This document shows, piece by piece, positions 37,429 to 45,444 of a stretch of DNA of 64,000 nucleotides; position 1 is the first letter of the stretch; the number at the start of each line of letters is the position of its first letter. A model generated the notes under the pieces. It was given only the letters and a program-made list of their open reading frames with translations, did no database searches and was not told the origin of the DNA. The translations under genes were made by a program, and so were the position numbers. This DNA comes from Rugosimonospora sp040255525. GTDB taxonomy: Bacteria; Actinomycetota; Actinomycetes; Mycobacteriales; Micromonosporaceae. Where the stretch lies: contig JBDZVD010000018.1 in the NCBI GenBank assembly GCA_040255525.1, positions 1 through 64,000 on the forward strand. The letters run 5' to 3'.

Positions 37429-37575
37429 TTGACCAGGGCGTATTCGCGGCCGAGCCGGGTGCGTTGGTGGAACCAGCGTGAGCGGGCCTGGTGACGGCGT
37501 CGCCAGCTCGTCCAGTGGATGGCGTGGCCGGGTGGTGTCTGCTGGTCCAGGACGGCGGCCAACAACCGTCGTGTC
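37429..37575 (-). pseudogene. Transposase C-terminal remnant
   Basis: The minus strand encodes RRLLAAVLDQQTPPGHAIHW, then SWRRRHQARSRWFHQRTRLGR before a stop. The Trp-Arg-Arg-Arg-His-Gln pattern is common at the end of IS701/IS4-like and related transposases. Only the tail is present. Confidence 0.45.
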
Positions 37576-37589
37576 TCGGGGACCGTGAA

Positions 37590-37860
37590 CGGGATCAGGC
37601 ACCACCGCGTCCAACGCCGCTACCGACCGGACGCACGAGGCGACCGCATCGCCGACCCCGGGGCCGCCCAACGTGCCCCGCAGGTCGACCGCGGCCTGAG
37701 TGACCGCGGTCCGGGCGGCGAACAGCTCCCGCTGCAGCTGCGCCAGCTCGGCGTACTCATCGGCCGTAAAGCGCACGTGTGTGCGGTGTTCCCGGCCGGG
37801 AAACGCGTACCGGCGAGACCGTCCTGTCACCCGCGGGACTGGGCGCGGCTTTTCCGACCT
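37590..37860 (-). pseudogene. MobC-like plasmid mobilisation protein, start codon lost
   Basis: The translation SEKPRPVPRVTGRSRRYAFPGREHRTHVRFTADEYAELAQLQ matches the N-terminus of actinobacterial MobC-type relaxosome accessory proteins, which bind the transfer origin beside a relaxase. Homologues start with Met just before SEKPRP; here that codon is AGG at 37858-37860. The rest (FAARTAVTQAAVDLRGTLGG, CVRSVAALDAVV) runs into a transposase tail. It is a dead remnant of a plasmid or conjugative element. Confidence 0.6.
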
Positions 37861-38023
37861 TGTGAAGAGCTTCTGGTCGTTGACCTGCGGTTCTTACGCG
37901 GCGAACATGCTCGCGACGTGACCTCTTGCAGTAGGCAGCCGGACTTGGTGATCTCGTTGCTGCCTGGCGAGTGCCGAGGACATACCCCAGGCGTCCGTGT
38001 CGGTGCGTGCGGGATGCCAGGTG
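37861..38023. other. Short gap without a supported gene
   Basis: Sequence between the MobC-like remnant and the unknown gene at 38024. Frames are short and lack ribosome binding sites; no hairpin of note. Confidence 0.3.
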
Positions 38024-39202
38024 TTATGGGTTGGTGGCTTGCTGGGATAGGGCCCAGGCGTAGTACCACTTGTTGTGGTGTAGGGAGCGTGGGGTGGTGT
38101 CTGCCAGGGTGCGGATGAGTCCCCATATTCCGCCGGTGGCACCGATCGCGGCGATGGCTTGTTCTAGGGCTGGACCGTAGACGGCGACGAGTATCGCTGC
38201 GGTCGCGCCGATGACAGCGCCGCTAGCCGATACCGCTCGGTTGCGCCGGATCCGGTTCATCTCGGCGCGCACCGACCGGATCTGGTCGGCGATTTCAAGC
38301 CCGATCTTCGCTAGCGCCCGTTCGGACTGATTGGCATTGAGGGCCTCGTCCAGGTCGAGGAAGCTCTGCCGCAGGAAATCGCGGAATCCACGGTAGGAGT
38401 CGAACTCATCGACGGTGATGCGGCCGAACTGGCGGAGATCAATCCCGTCGATGAACGGCAGGTCGATGCGCAAGATAGGGCGCACCAATGCGCTTTTGAT
38501 GGGTTCGGCGCCCGAGGCGTCGATGGCTCTGCCGTCCGCGACGAGGTAGTCGACGGCTGTCAACTGCTCCATCCCACCCATCAGGGCCGGGGATGCAGGC
38601 TCGGTGAGCCGGGTGAGGTAGACGGGCAGGTACCAGGCCAGGCCCGCGGTGAGCAACGGTTCGGCATCTTTGATCCACTGACCGAGCTTGGCCGGGTCCG
38701 CACAGTACATCCGCGTATTGATCGGCCGTAGTGGCCAGGCGTCCAGGTCTGGTCGTCGCAGCGAACCCAGAGAATGGTCGTGCCACCACCGCCGGATGGT
38801 CCGCCCTAACCGAGACTGCGCGCGGTACCAGACCCGCCATTCAGAAATCCGCAGCCATTCGTCTCCCGGCGAGTGAAACCGTTCCCTGTTGCCCACGCGC
38901 TCGTACAACAACGGCAGGGCCGCATGATCCGACAGCACGAAGGTGTCCGCAATCAGCGTGGCCCGCTTGCTCAAAGCCGGAAAGTCGGCGTGCTGTGCCG
39001 AGAGTCCGACATAGAAACGGGACCGAGACGCCTTCTTGTCATCGATCAAGCTGGTGGATCTTTTGCTCCACATGTAGGAGCCGTACGCATGGGTGACGGC
39101 GCTGGGGTGTCTCCGCCGCTCCTCCGACGTCAGCCCTTCGAAGAACTGGCGCATGCAGCGCGCGACACTGTCGTTCTGAGTAACAGCCTGACGACCGAAC
39201 AT
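38024..39202 (-). CDS. Uncharacterised protein with C-terminal membrane segments
   Basis: A 392-residue protein of no recognised family. The first 330 residues are soluble and rich in Arg and Trp (RISEWRVWYRAQSRLGRTIRRWWHDH), followed by a coiled helical stretch (EIADQIRSVRAEMNRIRRNRA) and two hydrophobic segments near residues 330-375 (AVIGATAAILVAVYGPALEQ; AIAAIGATGGIWGLIRTLA). It stands alone among remnants of a mobile element, the kind of place where anti-phage or toxin genes sit, but nothing in the sequence proves such a role. The reading frame is intact. Confidence 0.7.
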   Translation of the reverse strand: MFGRQAVTQNDSVARCMRQFFEGLTSEERRRHPSAVTHAYGSYMWSKRSTSLIDDKKASRSRFYVGLSAQHADFPALSKRATLIADTFVLSDHAALPLLYERVGNRERFHSPGDEWLRISEWRVWYRAQSRLGRTIRRWWHDHSLGSLRRPDLDAWPLRPINTRMYCADPAKLGQWIKDAEPLLTAGLAWYLPVYLTRLTEPASPALMGGMEQLTAVDYLVADGRAIDASGAEPIKSALVRPILRIDLPFIDGIDLRQFGRITVDEFDSYRGFRDFLRQSFLDLDEALNANQSERALAKIGLEIADQIRSVRAEMNRIRRNRAVSASGAVIGATAAILVAVYGPALEQAIAAIGATGGIWGLIRTLADTTPRSLHHNKWYYAWALSQQATNP

Positions 39203-39465
39203 GACAACCAGATTACGCGTACCGGAGTTCGGACCTAATTTCCGACAATCTTTCGGGGTCCGGACTTACCTTTCGGATGCGTCGTGGGCGCTGTCCAGAT
39301 GGCATCGACGAGCGGGGGGTACGTGAGGCCGAGCCTGCCGGTGATCTTGAGCTTCGTCGGCAGTCCGAGTGGCGAGCAGTCGGCCGGTTGACCTACGGTC
39401 CGACATCTCTGTGTGAACTGTGTGACGCGGGTTTGTTCAGTTCGAGTTGGCGGATTCTGGGGCAG
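39203..39465. other. Gap without a supported gene
   Basis: Sequence upstream of the 38024-39202 gene and downstream of the frameshifted HTH gene. It should contain the promoter of the former; no conserved frame was recognised. Confidence 0.35.
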
Positions 39466-39818
39466 TCATCGCTGATCTCGGTAGGACGAGGTCAGGCGCC
39501 ACCATTGTGGCCCGGGCCCGGGAACCAGTTCGGCGGCCTCCAGGGTCTTCAGGCGCGCCAACGCCGTCCGGATGTTGGGTTCGTCGTCTCGCCCGAGGCT
39601 GCCGTGATCTCGCGAGGGGAGACCCCTTCTTCGCTGTCCTTGCCGGGCGCCTCTGTGACTTGGTGCTGAAGGGAGCTGAGATTGATCATGTCGAGGGAAC
39701 GTGGCCGGGACTCATCGACGATTTCCAGAGCCTTGGCAAGCTCGATAGAGGCATCGGCGACGGCTCGGTAGTACTGGGCGAACGCGCGGGCAGCCGCCGT
39801 CCCAGGAGTGATGTTCAT
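39466..39818 (-). pseudogene. Winged-helix-like small protein, frameshifted
   Basis: Starts ATG at 39818 with TAAARAFAQYYRAVADASIELAKAL and MINLSSLQHQVTEA, then a helix-turn-helix-like part GVSPREITAASGETT. Near 39580 the frame shifts by one base; the other frame continues NIRTALARLKTLEAAELVPG and PQWWRLTSSYRDQR to a stop at 39466, completing a winged-helix fold. The intact gene would encode a DNA-binding protein of about 115 residues. Its ATG overlaps the stop of the gene upstream (ATGA), so the two were an operon. Confidence 0.5.
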
Positions 39819-40090
39819 GCGAGGATGGGGCTGAGGTGGCGGTGGTAGAGGCCGCCGCGGCGGTTGCGGGCGTACCAGGTGGCGCTGCGTCGGTTGCGGT
39901 CGCGGCTGTGTTCGTTGGCCTTGGGTAGGTTGCTGCCGCCGAAGCCGCGTTGGGCGCGGTAGGTGGTGGCCGGCGCGCTCGGCGGTTTCATGCAGTCCAG
40001 CTGCCAGTGCAGCGAGCCGATCAGTGCGGCGATCTTCACGGCTTCGTGGTAGGAGTGGGGTTGCCGGAACGACGTGCGGTGGCTGCCGGT
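39815..40090 (-). pseudogene. Partial mobile-element gene of unknown function
   Basis: The frame reads HSYHEAVKIAALIGSLHWQLD, APATTYRAQRGFGGSNLPKANE and NRRSATWYARNRRGGLYHRHL to a stop at 39815. It looks coding and is coupled to the winged-helix gene, but no convincing start or ribosome binding site is present near 40090 and the frame continues upstream as low-complexity sequence, so the 5' end seems lost. No family was recognised. Confidence 0.4.
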
Positions 40091-40285
40091 TTCGATGCCG
40101 CTAGGTTGCCGGTTGGTTGCCTTGGCTGAGTCATGTCGATTTGGCACCGTCGATCTGGTCGCAGGGCAACTCATCCTCCGCCGCGTCGGATGGAGGGGTT
40201 CCTGGACCGGGTTCCAGACCGACCGCGGTGCGCGCGGTAGCCGGTCCCCGCGGGGAACGCCACCCACCGGGGGGAGGTGATCACC
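40091..40285 (+). promoter_or_regulatory. Presumed promoter region of the peptide cluster
   Basis: About 195 bases before the small peptide gene, with no supported gene. GGGAGGTGA ends five bases before the ATG at 40286, a near-perfect ribosome binding site that fixes the start. No confident -10/-35 pair was recognised. Confidence 0.5.
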
Positions 40286-40396
40286 ATGGACGAAACGCCG
40301 GTTCTCGAGCAGGAGGAGACCACGCCGGAGCAGCTTGACGTCGTCGAAGAGGCCCTCGCCTACGACATCATGCTGATGCAGATGGACGCCTACTGA
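40286..40396 (+). CDS. Putative RiPP precursor peptide, 36 residues
   Basis: A 36-codon gene too short for routine gene calling. It has the best ribosome binding site of the region (GGGAGGTGA, spacing 5) and opens the cluster. The peptide has 11 acidic and no basic residues, no Cys or Ser, and Thr only at 4, 12 and 13. Residues 1-24 (EQLDVVEEALAYD region, leader-like helix) precede a C-terminal part rich in Met (28, 30, 32 from the start) with Tyr at 26 and as last residue; it ends MQMDAY. A terminal Tyr recalls mycofactocin precursor peptides, but no MftC-type enzyme is adjacent. Downstream SagB-like enzymes, a peptidase and an exporter support a precursor role; direct proof is absent. Confidence 0.7.
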   Translation: MDETPVLEQEETTPEQLDVVEEALAYDIMLMQMDAY

Positions 40397-40417
40397 GCCG
40401 TCCGCTGATCCGTGCGG

Positions 40418-40454
40418 GTCGCGGCGTCGGCGCCACTACCGCCGGCGCCGCGAC
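40418..40454 (+). terminator. Hairpin after the peptide gene, likely attenuator
   Basis: GTCGCGGCG at 40418-40426 pairs perfectly with CGCCGCGAC at 40446-40454, with further internal pairing of GGCGCC. It lies 22 bases after the peptide stop and 99 bases before the first enzyme gene. Partial termination here would make far more peptide mRNA than enzyme mRNA, a frequent layout in RiPP clusters. Confidence 0.55.
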
Positions 40455-40552
40455 ATCCGCACCCGGTGCACCGTGCGAGCCTTCGGCGTGCTTAAGCCGA
40501 CCTTCGACGTGCCAGCCTTCGGCACAGCCCGGCCAACCCAGTTCGGAGTGAC

Positions 40553-41692
40553 ATGAAGCTTACGTTGAACGCCGCCGTGCGGCTCGCGCCGCCGTCGGCG
40601 GTGTGTGACCACTGGGTCGCCGAGCATCTGCTGGCGCGACGCCGCTACCGGTTGTCGGCCGACGCCGCGGCACTGCTGGTGGCGGCGGCCGTGCCGGTCG
40701 ATCGAGACGAACTCGCCGAGCGGGTCGCGGGGCACGACGGCCGGGGTCGTACGCCGGGATTCTGGGCAGGGCTGGCCGACTCGCTGCAGCGCAGCGGGCT
40801 GATCGTCGAGCCCACCGAGAACGAGGACGATCCGCGGGTCGCGTGGTTCGTCCGGCTGCGCGAGGAGTGGAGCCGGCGCGGCTGGCACGAGGCGGCCGAA
40901 TACCACGCCCTCACCTACGACTACCCTTGCCTGGACTATTCGGAGGCGGCCAGGGCGATCGCAACCGACCAGCAGCTGATGCGGCTGTTCCAGAGCCGCG
41001 AACCCGACGCCGACCGGGTCAAGCTCGACTACGCGCAGCAGCCCGGCGTCGACCTGGTGGAGCCGTCCGCCGACCTGCCCACCGGTGACCTCAGCACGTT
41101 GTGGGACGACACGCCCGGCACCGCGCGGCTGGACGCCGATGCGCTGGCGGCGATTCTGTCGCTGACGTTTGGCCAGACCTCCGAACGTCATCCCCGCACC
41201 GACGCGGCTCCCTTGCTTCGTCGCAGCAGTCCGTCCGGTGGCGCACGGCACCCGTCCGAGGGCTACGTGGTGGTCCGTGACGTGCCCGGCCTCGAACCTG
41301 GCTGGTACCACGTCACGATGAGGCCGTTCAGCCTGCGCCGGCTGGACGGGCCCGACGTCGACGAGCCGACCCTGGTCGCCACGTTCCGGGAGACGACCCG
41401 CCGGTTCCCGTTCCCGCTGCGCGCGCTGGTCGTGCTGACCAGCATGTTCGAGCGCAACATGTACCGATACCGGGAGCCACGCACGTTCCGTACCGTGCAC
41501 ATGGACGCCGGGCACCTGGCGGCGACCTTGCGGATGTCCGCCCGCGCGCTGGGTGTCACGGCCCGGCTGTTCTACAGCGACGAGGCCGCGCGGGTGGAGC
41601 GCGCGTTCGGCCTGGACGGCATGCGCGAGGGCTACATGCTCACCGTCGCGTTTGGGGACGGTTCGGGGGCGAGCTGTGCCGGCCGGGAGTGA
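40553..41692 (+). CDS. SagB-type dehydrogenase (nitroreductase fold), enzyme A
   Basis: A 379-residue FMN-dependent oxidase-like protein. ATG at 40553 follows GGAG by four bases. An N-terminal winged-helix-like region (1-90) precedes the nitroreductase fold. The conserved block SSPSGGARHPSEGYVVV (about 224-240) with PGWYHV and the later HMDAGHLAATLRMSARALG identify the SagB type. Unusually, the FMN-phosphate block LLxxRRSxRxF is degenerate (STLWDDTPGTARLD near 183-196). SagB enzymes normally oxidise azolines to azoles, but no cyclodehydratase gene is present. Enzyme B at 44362 has the opposite pattern of conserved and lost motifs, suggesting that the two form one heteromer. Confidence 0.85.
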   Translation: MKLTLNAAVRLAPPSAVCDHWVAEHLLARRRYRLSADAAALLVAAAVPVDRDELAERVAGHDGRGRTPGFWAGLADSLQRSGLIVEPTENEDDPRVAWFVRLREEWSRRGWHEAAEYHALTYDYPCLDYSEAARAIATDQQLMRLFQSREPDADRVKLDYAQQPGVDLVEPSADLPTGDLSTLWDDTPGTARLDADALAAILSLTFGQTSERHPRTDAAPLLRRSSPSGGARHPSEGYVVVRDVPGLEPGWYHVTMRPFSLRRLDGPDVDEPTLVATFRETTRRFPFPLRALVVLTSMFERNMYRYREPRTFRTVHMDAGHLAATLRMSARALGVTARLFYSDEAARVERAFGLDGMREGYMLTVAFGDGSGASCAGRE

Positions 41693-42929
41693 CTTCGCGC
41701 GGCGCTACACGCGCCTTGATCCGCGTGGGTGTTTCCCGCGGCTCGCCGACGCGCCCGGTATCGATGCCAACCGGATGGCGCTGTACTGGCGGCCGCTCAT
41801 CGACCTGACCCCGACCCGGCGGGCGCCGATGCGCCTGGCGATGACCGGGCCGGTCGCCGACTGGATCGCCGAAGCGCGGCCGGGCCGGGTGTCGTGGTTC
41901 TCCCGTATCGGGGTGAACGGGCTGCGCAGCCAGGTGGTACGGCACGCCGGTCTGGACGGGTACGACGCGCGGGAGCCGGGCGCGCTGGACAGCCAGCTGC
42001 GCACGCCGGCCTGGCAGCGGCTGGTGGACGCGCTGGATGGGTTCGTCGGGCTCGATCCGTACACCAAGGCGCTGGTTGTGTTCCACCTGGCCCAGCTGAC
42101 CTTCCACTACTACGCCCGGCGGCTGACCGGGGGGCTGGTGTGGCCGACCGGCGAACCGGGCCACGACCACTACGCCTACCAGGTGGCGCGGGTGCACGTA
42201 CGGCTGCCGGATCACGGTGCCGAGGCGATGCCGGTACTTGAGGTGCTGACCGCCAACCGGCATGATCCGGGCCTGGCGGTGCTAGCCGCCGCCCAGGGCG
42301 TTGGTCAGGCGATCCGCAGCCTGCAGGACGTCGCGCTGGCACAACGGTTCGAGCGGGCCGGGCAGGCTGCCAGCGCCGCCGCTACCGGTTGGCACGGGCA
42401 CCTCGCCCGTAGCCGTTTGCACCGGGCGGTGGCCCTGCTGCGCATCGCCCAGCGCCAGCCGGTCGGCATGCGCGAACAGCTGCGCCTGGCGTGGGAACAG
42501 CACGAGGCGACGGCCTCTACGGCACCCGCCGACGCCGTGAGTGCTTCGATCGTGGTGGAGAACCGGCGCATCCTGATCGAGTCGGAGATCAAGTCGACGT
42601 TCCGGGTGGATGAGGACGAGACGCATCTCAGGCTGCGTGCCTGGGCCGAGGAGTTGGAGCGCATCGACCCGTACTGCGTGGAGGCGCTGCTGGTGGCGGG
42701 TGACGGGCATGCCGTGGCGGGAGACTGGGCCACCGCGGCACGGCTGTACACCCGGGCCGGGGAGCTGGGTACCGGTGCCGGCGCGACCGGCTGGTTCCGG
42801 GCCGCACAGTGCTACGACCGCATCGGCGACCACGACGCCGCGGTCGACGCGATGGGCCGCTGCCTGGAACTCGACACGACAGCGCGGGAACCGCGCGAGT
42901 ACCTGCTCGCGGCGGGGGCGGCCGCGTGA
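41676..42929 (+). CDS. TPR-containing protein A of the peptide cluster
   Basis: A 417-residue protein starting with GTG at 41676 inside the end of enzyme A (17-base overlap). The N-terminal 180 residues are a conserved unit (RYTRLDPRGCFPRL, WRPLIDLTP, SWFSRIGVNGLRSQVVRHAGLDGYD) of no recognised family; the C-terminal part has TPR-like helical repeats (WATAARLYTRAGELGTGAGATGW, CYDRIGDHDAAVDAMGRCLELDT). A close paralogue is encoded at 47299. It may bind the leader peptide or scaffold the oxidases, or the N-terminal unit may be an enzyme; neither is proven. Confidence 0.75.
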   Translation: MPAGSDFARRYTRLDPRGCFPRLADAPGIDANRMALYWRPLIDLTPTRRAPMRLAMTGPVADWIAEARPGRVSWFSRIGVNGLRSQVVRHAGLDGYDAREPGALDSQLRTPAWQRLVDALDGFVGLDPYTKALVVFHLAQLTFHYYARRLTGGLVWPTGEPGHDHYAYQVARVHVRLPDHGAEAMPVLEVLTANRHDPGLAVLAAAQGVGQAIRSLQDVALAQRFERAGQAASAAATGWHGHLARSRLHRAVALLRIAQRQPVGMREQLRLAWEQHEATASTAPADAVSASIVVENRRILIESEIKSTFRVDEDETHLRLRAWAEELERIDPYCVEALLVAGDGHAVAGDWATAARLYTRAGELGTGAGATGWFRAAQCYDRIGDHDAAVDAMGRCLELDTTAREPREYLLAAGAAA

Positions 42930-44365
42930 ACGACGATCGGTCGGCCGCGCGGGCGATCCTGGGGCTGGGCACGCCGATGCTCGTCGGCGCGATCGCGGCC
43001 ACCATGTCAGGGGTCATCGACATCGCCATGATCGGTCACTACGGTGCGGCCGATGTCGTGGCGGTCGCGAGCGCCAGCGCGGTGTTCGACATCTTCGCGA
43101 ACGTGGTGCTGGCCACGGTTGTCGGCCACCAGATCCTGTCAGCCCGGTTCGCCGGCGCCGAGCAGCCCGGCGGTATCCGCGCATCGGCCCGCGCCACGGC
43201 CGCCTTCGGTGGCGTGGTCGCGGCGCTCAGCGGGCTGTTGTGCGCGCTGCTGGGCGGGCCGCTGACCGGTCTGGTCGCGGGTGCCGCGCCGCACTCGGCC
43301 CACATCGGCGCCGGGTTCCTGCTCGCGATCAGCCCGACGCTGCTGTTGCTGATCCCGTTCAACCTGGGCACCGCCGTCATCAACGCGTACAAGCGACCCC
43401 GCTACTCGATGATCGCCGCGATCGTGGTGAATCTGGTCAACCTGCTACTCGACTGGCTGCTCATTTTCGGCGTCGGGCCGCTGCCCCGCCTGGGCGCGGT
43501 CGGCTCCGGCCTCGCGACGACCCTGTCCTGGGCGGTGGGCGTGGTCGTGGTCGCCGTCGTGGTCACCCGCCTGGGTCTGGTCGAGCGGATCCGCCAGGCG
43601 GCGCCGCCGCCCCGGGCTGACTTCGACACTTCGGCGCCCCGGCTGTCCTGGCCGGCGATCGTGTCCATGGCCCTGGACTACGCGAGCACCGCGGTGTTCT
43701 TCGCCGTTGTCGGCCGGGTGGGAGCCTCGGCGCTCGGAGGTGGGCGGATCGCGTTCCAGGTCATGATCGTCATGTACGGGGTGCTTGGCGCGTTCAGCTC
43801 AGGCGGGCGCGTACTCGTCGGCCGCGCGCTCGGGGCCCGCGACCTCACCCAGGCGCGGGCGCTGTGGCGGGCCGGCCAGCGCGTCCTGCTGGCCCTGGCC
43901 CTGCCGCTGGCCGTGCTCCTCGTCGCCTGGCCCAACACCGTGGGGCTGCTGTTCACCTCGTTCTCGCAGGTACGGCACGAAGCCGGGCTGGCGATCCGGG
44001 TCGTCGGGATCTGCCTGCTGCCAATGGCGTACACGCTCGGCAACGTGAGCACCCTGCGCGCTCTGGGCAAGACCCGCTGGGACATGTACGGCAACCTGCT
44101 GGCCTCCATCGCGGTGCAGGCGCCGATCGGCTGGCTGTGCGCGAGCGTGCTGCACCTCGGCATCGTCGGCGCGTTCGTCGGCGTCGCCGGGTACTGGCTG
44201 ATCCGCGGCCTCGCCGTCGAACTCCTCGCCCGCAAGGCCATGCACGCCGCCCTACCGGGCCGGTCGCGGACGCCCGCCACCCCGGGCCGGTCGCAGACGC
44301 CCGCCGCAGCGCGCACGGCAGCCCACCCGAACGGCTCACCGATGGAAAGCGAGGCGCGCAGATGA
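42926..44365 (+). CDS. MATE family efflux transporter
   Basis: A 479-residue multidrug and toxin extrusion protein with 12 membrane segments; GTG at 42926 overlaps the upstream stop (GTGA). The start LGLGTPMLVGAIAATMSGVIDIAMIGHYG is the typical MATE first helix. It is probably the exporter of the cluster product. The last 50 residues form a polar tail with the imperfect repeat GRSRTPATP/GRSQTPAAA, encoded by a direct DNA repeat near 44258-44305. Confidence 0.88.
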   Translation: MNDDRSAARAILGLGTPMLVGAIAATMSGVIDIAMIGHYGAADVVAVASASAVFDIFANVVLATVVGHQILSARFAGAEQPGGIRASARATAAFGGVVAALSGLLCALLGGPLTGLVAGAAPHSAHIGAGFLLAISPTLLLLIPFNLGTAVINAYKRPRYSMIAAIVVNLVNLLLDWLLIFGVGPLPRLGAVGSGLATTLSWAVGVVVVAVVVTRLGLVERIRQAAPPPRADFDTSAPRLSWPAIVSMALDYASTAVFFAVVGRVGASALGGGRIAFQVMIVMYGVLGAFSSGGRVLVGRALGARDLTQARALWRAGQRVLLALALPLAVLLVAWPNTVGLLFTSFSQVRHEAGLAIRVVGICLLPMAYTLGNVSTLRALGKTRWDMYGNLLASIAVQAPIGWLCASVLHLGIVGAFVGVAGYWLIRGLAVELLARKAMHAALPGRSRTPATPGRSQTPAAARTAAHPNGSPMESEARR

Positions 44366-45444
44366 TCACCACGACCACCCGCTGGCCGGTGGGTATGAGG
44401 ATCCGACCGGCCGTGTCCCGCGACGCCACCCACGTCGAGGTGGCGGACACCGTCACCGGTCGGCGGTTCCGGTGGTCGCCCGACCAGCTGTCGGCCTTCA
44501 TCCTGAGCCAGGCGGATCGGGACCGCGACACCGGCAGCAGCGGGGACGCCTGGCTGGCCGAGCTTGAGTCGGCGGCCGACCGGGCCGCGCTGGTCGAGGG
44601 CTGGCAGCACTGGCAGGAGCGCGGCTGGTACCCGTCCGACCAGTACTACGTGGCGTCGCGTGGCTGTTCCTTCGCCGACGTCCACGACCCGGATCGGGCG
44701 ATCCGATCGCGGGTACTCAACGAGTACTTGACCACCGGCGGCCCACCGGTGGAGGAGGCAGTGCCGGACGGTCCGCGCGTCGAGTTACCCGAACCGCTGC
44801 GGCCCCCGGCGCGGTCGCTCGCCCAGCTGCTGGTCACCCGGCGCTCCGGCCGGGCGTTCGTCCCGACACCGGTGCCCGCGGCGTGGCTGTCCGGGCTGCT
44901 GTCGTACGGGCTGGCCCAGATCCGCCGCCGTCGGGAGGCCACGGACCGAGCCGAGCCGCTGTCCTACCTCAATAGCTTCGGCTCGGCCTGGGACTTCTAC
45001 GTGTGTGCCTTCGCCGTTGACGGAGTTCCCCCTGGGGCCTACCGGTACGACCTGCGAGCGCACCGGCTGATCGCGGTGCACCCCGGCGACCACCGGGAGG
45101 AGATGGCGCGGATCCTGCAGGGCATGTGGTCTCCACGCAGCGCCGCGTGGACCCTCGGCCTCGTCGCCGACTTCCCCCGCTACCAGTGGCGTTACCGGCA
45201 CGAGCACGGCTTGCGCCGGCTGTACCTGGAGTCCGGCATCATCGCTCAGGAACTCACCATGGTCGCCGGCGCGTACGGGCTGAGCACCCTGGTCACCCCG
45301 GCCCAGCAGGACACCCCGTACCTGGAGCTGCATGGGCTGCGCAATGACCGCTACGCACCGGTGTACACGCTGACCATGGGCCGCAATCGCGGCGCCGAGG
45401 GTACCGACTTCACTGTCGGCATCGGACCGGACGACCCGTCATGA
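44362..45444 (+). CDS. SagB-type dehydrogenase (nitroreductase fold), enzyme B
   Basis: A 360-residue paralogue of enzyme A; ATG at 44362 overlaps the exporter stop (ATGA). Here the FMN-phosphate block is intact (SLAQLLVTRRSGRAFVPTP, near 150-168), while the second block, normally SxGARHPxExYVV, reads SYLNSFGSAWDFYVCAF, and DAGH is replaced by LESGI. The end TPYLELHGLRNDRYAPVYTLTMG still fits the nitroreductase fold. The complementary loss of motifs in enzymes A and B is the main oddity. Substrate is presumably the 36-residue peptide or its fragment. Confidence 0.82.
   Translation: MITTTTRWPVGMRIRPAVSRDATHVEVADTVTGRRFRWSPDQLSAFILSQADRDRDTGSSGDAWLAELESAADRAALVEGWQHWQERGWYPSDQYYVASRGCSFADVHDPDRAIRSRVLNEYLTTGGPPVEEAVPDGPRVELPEPLRPPARSLAQLLVTRRSGRAFVPTPVPAAWLSGLLSYGLAQIRRRREATDRAEPLSYLNSFGSAWDFYVCAFAVDGVPPGAYRYDLRAHRLIAVHPGDHREEMARILQGMWSPRSAAWTLGLVADFPRYQWRYRHEHGLRRLYLESGIIAQELTMVAGAYGLSTLVTPAQQDTPYLELHGLRNDRYAPVYTLTMGRNRGAEGTDFTVGIGPDDPS

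Noticed and set aside
40286..40396. A mycofactocin cluster
   Set aside because: The terminal Tyr is similar, but MftB, MftC, MftD and MftE are absent and the flanking enzymes differ.
44258..44305. A CRISPR-like or minisatellite repeat
   Set aside because: Only two imperfect copies within the 3' end of the MATE gene; simply a duplicated tail segment.
40553..45444. A thiazole/oxazole-modified microcin cluster
   Set aside because: SagB-like genes suggested it, but there is no YcaO or E1-like gene in the window and the peptide core lacks Cys, Ser and Thr.
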